Below, piece by piece: positions 1-5,931 of a DNA stretch of 17,895 nucleotides. The translations under genes were made by a program, and so were the position numbers. Positions within the stretch are counted from its first letter, which is position 1; each line of letters starts with the position of its first letter. Origin of the DNA: DASQUP01 sp035641235 (GTDB lineage: Bacteria; Actinomycetota; CADDZG01; WHSQ01); NCBI GenBank assembly GCA_035641235.1, contig DASQUP010000310.1:1-17895 (forward strand), written 5' to 3'. Under the pieces are notes generated by a model, which ran no database searches, was not told the origin of the DNA, and saw only the letters and a program-made list of their open reading frames with translations.

Positions 1-79
1 GTCGGTACTGAAACCGCCTCGGCCAACCGACAATGCGTAATTCCCGCAAGTGCGCAACTCCCGGTTACCCCCGCTAGGG
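1..79. other. Non-coding flank downstream of the first operon
   Basis: Follows the stop of the last gene in the signalling operon. GTCGGT at 1-6 can pair with ACCGAC at 26-31, with an inner CCG/CGG, forming a weak hairpin that could end the operon transcript; no T-run follows on the minus strand. Nothing else is supported. Confidence 0.25.
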
Positions 80-817
80 CTACGCGGTGGGCCGCGCCGG
101 GAGCAAGTTCGCTATTACATACGCCAGTCGATCCACGATCTCCTGGTCCGGTGGGAGCGCAGCTTCAGACCCGTCGGAGAACACCAGCTGCATCCGCGGC
201 CATCCCCGGGAGGGCGGACGGAGCTCGCCGCCTCGGTCGTCAAACTGATCAAGGATGCCCGGAGCTACAGCCGGATTGGGCAGGGCCACCGGCTCCGATT
301 CTGCGCCCGGAGGTCCTTCGGCCGGCACAAAAGGCTGTGCAGGCTCGGCCACGGGATCGGCGCACTCAGCCAGCGGTGCCAGTAGGTTATCTGCCAGGTA
401 GCCGATCCTTCGCTCCAGTTCAGGGTCGCCGGAGACCTCTACGACGGTGCCGTCGGCCATCAGGAGCCGGATCTGCGCCGGTTTGGTCATCCGTGGTGGT
501 GGCGAGGGCGGACCGGCGGGTCCCCCGTTGGGGACCGACCGTGGTCGGCTCGATCTGGCCTTGGTTCCAGGCTGCCGGAACTGTGACAGGGCCTCGGAGA
601 TTGGTGCCACGGTCGTACTGCTCGACGGCGGACGCCCCTCGGTGCGCGGCACCTCGGCCGGCCCAAGTGAATTTGGATGGGCTCGGTCAGGCTTCGCCCG
701 CGGGCTCCAGTCGAACAAATCGTCGGGATTCGGAGCGGCGGGCAGCGGAATGTCCCGGGGCCGCTTTGAGGCGTCGATCCTCGAGCGCCCAAAAAGCCGC
801 CTGAAGAAGCTAGACAT
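80..817 (-). CDS. Hypothetical protein with a duplicated ~33-residue domain, last gene of the GTPase operon
   Basis: I do not recognise this 245-aa family. The N-terminus is short, basic and aromatic (FFRRLFGR), possibly amphipathic. A Pro/Ser/Arg-rich, probably disordered stretch follows to about residue 112. Two copies of a small unit then appear, at residues 115-147 and 208-240, separated by a Pro/Ala/Glu-rich linker. Each copy has a hydrophobic strand, an S/A-D-G-S/T turn, then a D-x-E helix ending in Y-x-x-x-N-L-L; about 11 of 32 aligned residues are identical. The ATG overlaps the end of the upstream GTPase gene by 8 nt (ATGTCTAG), and a GGAG lies 7 nt before the start, so translation is probably coupled. 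Tight coupling suggests it serves the GTPase/roadblock system as an effector or adaptor; that is inference. There is no signal peptide or clear membrane segment. Confidence 0.8.
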   Translation of the reverse strand: MSSFFRRLFGRSRIDASKRPRDIPLPAAPNPDDLFDWSPRAKPDRAHPNSLGPAEVPRTEGRPPSSSTTVAPISEALSQFRQPGTKARSSRPRSVPNGGPAGPPSPPPRMTKPAQIRLLMADGTVVEVSGDPELERRIGYLADNLLAPLAECADPVAEPAQPFVPAEGPPGAESEPVALPNPAVAPGILDQFDDRGGELRPPSRGWPRMQLVFSDGSEAALPPDQEIVDRLAYVIANLLPARPTA

Positions 818-1445
818 TCGCGTTCTCCGGTTCGCCTTCGTCGGCGGATTCCGCCGCCTCGAGGCGCGCCATGACCCCTAGTAGGGTTTCGATAATCAGA
901 GTTTTGACGTCCTCGCGCTCGCGCACATCACAGAAGATGGTTTTGTCCTCGGGAGTCAAATCGAGTTTTTCTCTCACAGCCGTCTCAACTTCTGATCGAT
1001 CCGCGCCTGCCTCATCGAGATGGGTGATCCCCACGACATACGGGACGTCGGCGTATTTCTTGAACGTCTCAAAGATGTGCGATGCCTCATTAAGCGACCG
1101 GTCATCGGCCGCGTTGACGAGAACGATGAAACCAATCATGCCGTCGGACAGGACCTCCCACATCACTTCGAAACGGCGCTGGCCGGGGGTGCCGAACAGG
1201 AACAGGCACGCGCCGTTTGGGAAAGTAATGCGACCGAAATCCATCGCGACCGTGGTGTTTTCTTTGACTGAGCTTGTCTCGTCCGACACTTCGCGTTCGG
1301 TTCCCACGATTGCGATTTCGCTGATGGTCTGAATCAGCGTCGTCTTACCCGCGGAGAACGGGCCGGTGACGACGATCTTCAACGGCTTGGTCAAGCCGTT
1401 GTCCACCGAATCGTGGGTTCGGACAATGCGCCCCTGGGAGGTCAT
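810..1445 (-). CDS. MglA/CvnD-like small Ras-superfamily GTPase (COG2229 type)
   Basis: Small cytoplasmic GTPase of 211 aa, of the kind encoded beside roadblock proteins in bacteria. The P-loop GPFSAGKTT is at residues 28-36. A switch-I threonine pair lies in ENTTVAMDFG (62-71), and the G3 motif is GTPGQ (85-89). At the G4 position, normally NKxD, the sequence is THLD (141-144): the base-binding Asp is kept but the Asn-Lys pair is not. As far as I know this is a familiar deviation in this bacterial subfamily rather than evidence of inactivity. The ATG is preceded by GGGGGA at 4 nt spacing and lies 14 nt after the stop of the DUF4388 gene; the 3' end overlaps the next gene by 8 nt. The role is probably a nucleotide-dependent switch regulated by the roadblock protein of the same operon, by analogy with MglA/MglB and CvnD/CvnB. 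The substrate pathway is unknown. Confidence 0.9.
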   Translation of the reverse strand: MTSQGRIVRTHDSVDNGLTKPLKIVVTGPFSAGKTTLIQTISEIAIVGTEREVSDETSSVKENTTVAMDFGRITFPNGACLFLFGTPGQRRFEVMWEVLSDGMIGFIVLVNAADDRSLNEASHIFETFKKYADVPYVVGITHLDEAGADRSEVETAVREKLDLTPEDKTIFCDVREREDVKTLIIETLLGVMARLEAAESADEGEPENANV

Positions 1446-1459
1446 AAGATCCCCCGACG

Positions 1460-3310
1460 CTACATGCCCTTGACGCCGTCGATGAAGCGGCCGATCAGAC
1501 CTTTGTTGATCTGGTCGTCGTCCTCGACACGTCGCTTGGCCGCTCCAGTCGGAGTCGTGTCTTCGCCTTCGGCCTCCTCGGCCGTCGGCCGAACTCGGCG
1601 CGGTGCCTCCTCGTCGCTGAACAGCCCCGCAAGTTCCCTCACCACTGCGGCGCGATCGACGCGTGGTCCGGGTGCATCGGGAGTTTGCGGTGCTGCAGGC
1701 CCAGGCGCTGCAGGAGGCGTTATCTCGCCGTTAAGTATGTCGTCGAGAAACGGGTCGGGACTCGACGGGGGCGGCGGAGCCTGCGGAGCGGATTCATCCT
1801 CAACCGGTTGCGGGTCCCTGAACCAATCGTCCGGCACCCCACTGGCAATGACCTCCGACAAGTCGGGATCCGGCGCGCCGACCGGATTCTCCGGTCCCAA
1901 GATTTCCTCAAGGGGTGTATCCGCGTACTCGTCCGCTACCGGTTCAGAGTCCTCGGAAGCAAACTCAGCGTTCGTGGCAAACTCGGAGTCCTGGGAGACA
2001 AACTCGTCTTTCAGGGGGGCAAACTCGTCCTCGGACGCAAATTCAGAACCCTCGGAGGCAAACCCGTCGGCGACGGAGTACTCGGGCGCTAGAACGTCCT
2101 CGGTGTCGGCAGCAGTGGCGCCGGCCTCGATCTCGCTCTGGAAATCGGCCAGCAGTTCGTCGTAAGACTCGACCACCGGCTCCGAAGAAACGACCTCAGT
2201 AGTTGCTTCTTCCGGGCGCTCCACGGGACCCTCATCGAGGTCCTCGACCGCGGCGTCCGTTGTTTCCACACCGACGCCGGAAACGTCCTCGAGGACGTCA
2301 TCGGCAATGAGTAGGTCGGATGCGAGCCCTGCGATCTGCTCGTACGCCTCGTTCACAACGACCTCATCGGGGGCCCGAACCACCATCGGCTCTTCCACGA
2401 GCGCCGCGTCCTCAAAGGCGACAGTCTGCTCATCGGTGACCTCGACCGCAGCCGGCTCATCGGGAGCCCGAACCACCATCGGCTCCTCCTCGAGCACTGC
2501 GTCCTCATAGGCGACAGCCGGCTCATCGGCGACCTCGTCCGCAGCCTGCATGCTGCTGTCGACCGGGGACGGCGGCGTGAGCAAGACCTCTTCTGAGGTT
2601 GCCGGGCCGAGTTCCGCGATGTCCAGGAGGCCGCTAGAGATCATTCCGTACAGAGTCCGGATGCCGGCGAAGTCGTCCAGACCCGCCATCTCGCAGACCT
2701 CGCCCACAGTGCGCGAACCGTCTACCAGAACCAACAGACGCCACTCCTCGGGGGAGATATTGATCTGACGAGCGCCATCCGGAGGTGCAGGCGCAACGCT
2801 CAACACCACCTCTGCGGACGGAATCTTGCGCTGGATGACATCGAGCTCATCGAGCCGACGCGAGGCCTCCATGATGAGGTTCTCGACAGAGACCGAGATT
2901 GGGATCTCGACCTCAAAGCGCTCGTGGGCCTCGAAGAGGAACTCGCCGAGCTCCCACCGCAAGAGGTCGAACGCCGCGTCCTCGATCTGTTCCGCGACCG
3001 CTCCTACGAGCTGCTCCTGAGTGATCGCACCCTGTTCGAGAAGGATTTCCCCGACGCGCTGGCCCGTGGACGCGTGAAGATCGAGCGCCTTGAGCAGCTG
3101 CGCTTCGGTGAGCGACCCCGAGCGGATCAGCTTCTGGCCGAGGGGTTCCTTCTTGAGGGACGATTGGGCGAAATAGACATCACCGTCACGGAAGAAGACG
3201 TTGCCTTCTCCGGCGTTTCTTTTGACCTCGAGCTTGCCGGTTTTCTTCGTGAACGAGAGCAGCCGGAAGATATCCGAAAGCGTGAAGTCGTCGAGCGTTC
3301 CTCTGAGCAT
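1460..3310 (-). CDS. DUF4388 (PatA-N-like) scaffold with MshEN-like tandem motif and long acidic tail
   Basis: Protein of 616 aa. Residues 1-150 match the DUF4388/PatA N-terminal type: an opening GTLDDFTLSDIFRLLSF, a TGKLEV strand, a GNVFFRDGDVYFA hairpin, and a closing FDLLRWELGEFLFE. Within it are two 24-residue units, P56-H79 and R85-Q108, separated by 5 residues. That is the spacing of the c-di-GMP-binding MshEN fold, although the first unit lacks the leading Arg and final Gln. Residues about 185-235 look like a small winged-helix unit (ISPEEWRLLVLVDGSRTV onward). From about 236 to 592 the chain is acidic, Pro-rich and probably disordered, with a 31-residue duplication and EFASEDS-like repeats. 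A short basic/hydrophobic tail ends in GRFIDGVKGM. The ATG follows AGGGGA by 9 nt. The gene lies 36 nt after the roadblock gene and 14 nt before the GTPase gene. It is probably a scaffold linking signal input to the GTPase; no enzymatic motif is visible. Confidence 0.87.
   Translation of the reverse strand: MLRGTLDDFTLSDIFRLLSFTKKTGKLEVKRNAGEGNVFFRDGDVYFAQSSLKKEPLGQKLIRSGSLTEAQLLKALDLHASTGQRVGEILLEQGAITQEQLVGAVAEQIEDAAFDLLRWELGEFLFEAHERFEVEIPISVSVENLIMEASRRLDELDVIQRKIPSAEVVLSVAPAPPDGARQINISPEEWRLLVLVDGSRTVGEVCEMAGLDDFAGIRTLYGMISSGLLDIAELGPATSEEVLLTPPSPVDSSMQAADEVADEPAVAYEDAVLEEEPMVVRAPDEPAAVEVTDEQTVAFEDAALVEEPMVVRAPDEVVVNEAYEQIAGLASDLLIADDVLEDVSGVGVETTDAAVEDLDEGPVERPEEATTEVVSSEPVVESYDELLADFQSEIEAGATAADTEDVLAPEYSVADGFASEGSEFASEDEFAPLKDEFVSQDSEFATNAEFASEDSEPVADEYADTPLEEILGPENPVGAPDPDLSEVIASGVPDDWFRDPQPVEDESAPQAPPPPSSPDPFLDDILNGEITPPAAPGPAAPQTPDAPGPRVDRAAVVRELAGLFSDEEAPRRVRPTAEEAEGEDTTPTGAAKRRVEDDDQINKGLIGRFIDGVKGM
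1958..2068 (-). repeat. Imperfect 18/21-bp tandem repeats encoding EFASEDS-like units
   Basis: Six phased copies of a plus-strand core AAACTC or close variants begin at 1961, 1979, 2000, 2021, 2039 and 2060, giving periods of 18 or 21 bp. On the coding strand they encode repeated Glu-Phe-Ala/Val-Ser-Glu/Gln-Asp units in the DUF4388 protein. The pattern is a low-complexity acidic linker with regularly spaced Phe residues. Confidence 0.7.
2364..2549 (-). repeat. Two tandem copies of a 93-bp (31-codon) coding repeat
   Basis: Two adjacent 93-bp units, starting at 2364 and 2457, encode nearly the same peptide inside the acidic region of the DUF4388 protein. The most conserved part is EEPMVVRAPDE, identical in both copies; the rest follows the pattern V-A-F/Y-E-D-A. 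DNA identity is high in the first half, which implies a fairly recent in-frame duplication. Such tracts can change copy number between strains. Confidence 0.8.
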
Positions 3311-3346
3311 CGTCTTCTGTCCCCTAAGCCTGCGGAGCCGCTGCTA

Positions 3347-3937
3347 TCAGTGCCAGGTTGAGAAGGCGGATTCGTGGGCAGGAGGCGGGGTGCTCGGCGT
3401 GCCGAACTGCGGCGACGACAGAGCCTCTTCGGCCTGCTGCTCGGTCACGTTCTCTTCCTCGGGCAGCGGGGGTGCCTCGCCGGCGTCGGCCACCGGGGCC
3501 GACCCGTTCTCTGATGTCTGCTCTACTGGATGGGCTTCGGCGGCCCCTGCGTGCTCAACCGCCACCGTCTCGCCCATTACCCCGGCAATCTTGTTTGCTG
3601 CCTTGCGCATCTCGAACAACACCAGACCAACCTTTGCGGAGCCCGAGGTCACGGCGACGAGGACCGCACTGCGTCCGGCGGCCATAAGAACGACGTAACC
3701 CTGGGCGGCCTCGACGAATACCTGAGCGAGCTCGCCCTTGCCCAGCCCCGACGCGGCCCTCTCACCGAGGGTGAGCAGCGCGGCGCTCATGGCGGCGAGC
3801 CGGTCCTCCTCGACGTACGGGGGCAGAGCAGAAGCCATCGGAAGGCCATCGGCGCTAACGACCGCGGCCGCCTCAACGTCCGGGGAGACGGCCAGGAAGT
3901 CGTCCAGCCCGGCAGCAAGAAGTTCAGCCTTGGTCAT
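3347..3937 (-). CDS. Roadblock/LC7 domain protein (MglB/CvnB-like)
   Basis: First gene of the signalling operon, 196 aa. Residues about 5-118 have the roadblock layout: an N-terminal helix, then AAAVVSADGLPMAS (first strands and turn), a helix with LAAMSAALLTLGERAA, and QVFVEAAQGYVVLMAAG followed by AVLVAVT and a final helix. Residues about 120-196 form a Pro/Glu/Ala-rich tail ending in FSTWH. Roadblock proteins act as GAPs or partners of small GTPases (MglB with MglA, CvnB with CvnD), and such a GTPase lies two genes downstream. A GTG at 3946 is in frame, but AGGAGG (3947-3952) directly abuts it. The ATG at 3937 has a 9-nt spacer and is therefore the better start. No clear promoter stands out in the 184 bp upstream. 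Confidence 0.9.
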   Translation of the reverse strand: MTKAELLAAGLDDFLAVSPDVEAAAVVSADGLPMASALPPYVEEDRLAAMSAALLTLGERAASGLGKGELAQVFVEAAQGYVVLMAAGRSAVLVAVTSGSAKVGLVLFEMRKAANKIAGVMGETVAVEHAGAAEAHPVEQTSENGSAPVADAGEAPPLPEEENVTEQQAEEALSSPQFGTPSTPPPAHESAFSTWH

Positions 3938-4121
3938 AACCGGCACCCTCCTTCAAGTGCTTGATGCAGAGAACGCGAAACCTGATCACAAACTGCGCGA
4001 TACACCTTTACCAGCGTGTCATTGCATCTTCGGCACGCCGGGGCGGGGAGTTGAGCAATCGTGAGGGGCTAATCCTCTCGCTGCGTGGCTTGCGTACAGC
4101 CATCACACCAGCGATCAGAAC
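3938..4121. other. Intergenic region between divergent operons
   Basis: This 184-bp stretch separates the minus-strand signalling operon from the plus-strand GGT-family gene and should hold promoters in both directions. I found no convincing sigma-70-like pair for the minus strand. A small stem with one G-T wobble, GAGGGG-CTAAT-CCTCTC, occupies 4063-4079 without a following T-run. No coding sequence is supported here. Confidence 0.5.
3947..3952 (-). promoter_or_regulatory. Ribosome binding site that fixes the roadblock gene start
   Basis: Perfect AGGAGG on the minus strand. It touches the in-frame GTG at 3946 (no spacer) but is 9 nt from the ATG at 3937, which selects the ATG. Confidence 0.75.
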
Positions 4122-4152
4122 TTGACGCAAGACGTCCGACGCGCCGCATATT
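4122..4152 (+). promoter_or_regulatory. Possible sigma-70-like promoter at the GGT gene 5' end
   Basis: TTGACG (4122-4127, 5/6 to TTGACA) and CATATT (4147-4152, 4/6 to TATAAT) are separated by 19 bp, slightly long. The TTG of the -35-like hexamer is also the only possible in-frame start of the GGT-family ORF before its conserved region, so promoter and start assignments compete. Weak evidence. Confidence 0.2.
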
Positions 4153-5870
4153 CGTTCTGTCCGCGTTCTGTTGCAAATCTGCCTCGTGGCCCCGCGGTCA
4201 GAACGCAGCCACGTGGCGGCAGCGCGGCGGATGCAGCGATCGCGGTGCAGGCGGTTCTGGCGCTCGTCGAGCCCCAATCCTCCGGACTTGCCGGCAACAC
4301 GCTCGCCACGACGTGGGATCCCAACACGGGGGCAGTCCGGTTCTTCGACGGGCTGGCAAGCGCGCCGAGTACCGTCACCGCAAATCTTGCGACACCGACA
4401 CCCGCCGAGCAAGAAGAACTCGGCATCACCCAATTCAGCAGCGTGGTCAACGTCTCCGGTCGAGCCGTTGGAGTCCCAGGGACGGTGCGTGCTCTGGAAC
4501 GTCTTCACGCCGCCTACGGTCAACTCCCGTGGTCGAGTCTGTTCGACGATGCCATTGAGCTCGCAGAAGACGGCTTTCCGTTGCCGCCATACCTCCACAG
4601 TGTGCTCGGTCAGTCGGTCTCCGGTCTTCCCCGCTGCGCCTATCCGGACATCGGAGCGCGCTACTGCGACGGAGACGAGCGAAAGCCGATCGGCGCAACC
4701 ATCACGAACGTCGAACTCGCAGAAGTCCTGAGGGAGCTGCGCGACGGTGGGCCCGAGGCCTTCTACGACCCGAACGGCACAATCGCTCCTGCGATCGTCG
4801 AGCGCGCGACCGCCGGGCCGATCAAACCGCAGCACGATGATGACGGGCCTGCGGTGATCCCGAGTCTCATGACCCTGGACGATCTCGCCGGCTACCAAGC
4901 GATCGAACGCGAGCCTTTGTGCCTCGAGGTGCTTCGCCGCACTGTCTGCAGCTCTGCACCTCCGGCCTTCGGCGGCGTCGCTCTGCTGCAGATGCTGGAC
5001 TTCCTCGAGCGTGGTGAAGTTCATCGCTCGAACCCGGGCTCCCTCGACCGGCTGCACCTATCGCTTGAAGCCAGCCGCTTGGCCAACTTCGACCGGCGGG
5101 AACACGTCGGGGATCCTGATTTCAATCCGGTGCCGGTTGCCGGGTTGCTGGACGAGGGCTACCTTGCCGAACGCTTTGCACTGTTCTCCCCCGACCAGGC
5201 GATCCATCCGGTTGAGCCGGGCGATCCGCCCGGGGCCGAATCCGCGGGTACCGAGAGTGATGCCTCTGACGAGGGCGGAGGCGGTGACGCCACGAGTCAC
5301 ATCAGCATCGTGGACGCCGCCGGCCGCGCGGTTTCGATGACAACGACGAACAACGGAAACTTCGGCAGCCATCTCGAGGTGCGCGGCATGGTGCTCAACA
5401 ACGCCCAGACCAACTTCACCTCGTTGACCTCCATCTCGCCCGGGAAGCCCGTCAACGTGATGGAGCCCCTGAAGCGGCCCAGGACGTCGATGTCGCCCAC
5501 CGTCATTTTGCGTAACGGACGCCTGGTGATGGTCGTCGGCGCCGCGGGCGGCGGCCCCATCCCGGACTTCGTGACCCAGACGGTGGTGGGGGTGCTCCTT
5601 GATCGCATGAACCCGTTTGTTGCCATGAGCCAGCCGCACTACAGCGGCCAGCAGATAACGAGCAATTGCAGCGGCGTCATCGGGCCGCCGTCGGAGGTGG
5701 AGTCTGGAACACCCGCCACCGACCTCCTCGAGGACCTCCGGGCGAAAAGACATCCGTGCGCGCGGACCGCCACTCTCAGCAGCGGATCGGCGGCCATCCA
5801 AGTTCATGGATCCGATCGTTACGTCGGCGCCGCCGACCCGCGCCGGGACGGGATAGCGATGGGGCGCTGA
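4122..5870 (+). CDS. Gamma-glutamyltranspeptidase-family Ntn hydrolase, 5'-truncated, possibly a pseudogene
   Basis: Homology is clear from residue 32 (GGSAADAAIAVQAVLALVEP) to the usual C-terminus (DPRRDGIAMGR). The autoprocessing nucleophile is Thr391 in DATSHISIVD, and Thr409/Asn411 of the TNNGNFGS loop are kept. SMSPT (456-460) and the oxyanion-loop GG (476-477) are also present. The family's glutamyl carboxylate-binding Arg is Leu78 (DGLASAP), and the amine-binding Asp aligns with Asn431 (NNAQTNF). Canonical gamma-glutamyl transfer is therefore doubtful. There is no signal peptide, and the ~20 conserved residues before GGSAAD are missing; that stretch is read from repeat copy A. TTG4122 is the only possible start and has no Shine-Dalgarno. 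Downstream the frame stays open to the normal end. It is either a recently 5'-truncated gene or one whose start I cannot see. It converges on aroE. Confidence 0.65.
   Translation: MTQDVRRAAYSFCPRSVANLPRGPAVRTQPRGGSAADAAIAVQAVLALVEPQSSGLAGNTLATTWDPNTGAVRFFDGLASAPSTVTANLATPTPAEQEELGITQFSSVVNVSGRAVGVPGTVRALERLHAAYGQLPWSSLFDDAIELAEDGFPLPPYLHSVLGQSVSGLPRCAYPDIGARYCDGDERKPIGATITNVELAEVLRELRDGGPEAFYDPNGTIAPAIVERATAGPIKPQHDDDGPAVIPSLMTLDDLAGYQAIEREPLCLEVLRRTVCSSAPPAFGGVALLQMLDFLERGEVHRSNPGSLDRLHLSLEASRLANFDRREHVGDPDFNPVPVAGLLDEGYLAERFALFSPDQAIHPVEPGDPPGAESAGTESDASDEGGGGDATSHISIVDAAGRAVSMTTTNNGNFGSHLEVRGMVLNNAQTNFTSLTSISPGKPVNVMEPLKRPRTSMSPTVILRNGRLVMVVGAAGGGPIPDFVTQTVVGVLLDRMNPFVAMSQPHYSGQQITSNCSGVIGPPSEVESGTPATDLLEDLRAKRHPCARTATLSSGSAAIQVHGSDRYVGAADPRRDGIAMGR
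4151..4205. repeat. Hairpin-forming repeat, copy A (CGTTCTG/CAGAACG family)
   Basis: The element contains CGTTCTG at 4153-4159 and again at 4164-4170, and the inverted arm CAGAACG at 4199-4205. Its first 24 bp differ from copy B (5878-5931) at only 2 positions, and the last 15 bp are nearly identical (CGCGGTCAGAACG). It lies exactly where the normal N-terminal coding region of the GGT-family gene should be. A further CAGAAC at 4116-4121 could pair with the left arms. Confidence 0.75.
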
Positions 5871-5877
5871 CCGTCCT

Positions 5878-5931
5878 TTCGTTCTGACAGCGTTCTGTTG
5901 CTGGAGCGCCGCTTGCGTCGCGGTCAGAACG
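5878..5931. repeat. Hairpin-forming repeat, copy B, between convergent GGT gene and aroE
   Basis: CGTTCTG at 5880-5886 and 5891-5897 with the inverse arm CAGAACG at 5925-5931, plus an inner stem GCGCCGC/GCGTCGC with one mismatch. It begins 7 bp after the GGT-family stop, and its right arm contains the aroE stop codon (TCG TTC TGA on the minus strand). Its position between convergent 3' ends suits a bidirectional terminator, but there is no T-run. It is a direct repeat of copy A 1.73 kb away. Confidence 0.75.

Noticed and set aside
1413..2165. Ser-rich 250-aa plus-strand frame opposite the DUF4388 acidic tail
   Set aside because: The Ser-rich composition is the complement of acidic repeat codons; no start signals.
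4008..5807. Two long minus-strand frames (349 and 249 aa) opposite the GGT-family gene
   Set aside because: The plus-strand frame has continuous family motifs across both; the minus frames show Arg-rich, motif-free composition.
4122..5870. Horizontal transfer of the GGT-family gene based on lack of GGCGCGCC sites
   Set aside because: At the window-wide rate of one site per ~1.05 kb, zero in 1.75 kb is not significant, and the local base composition looks like its neighbours.
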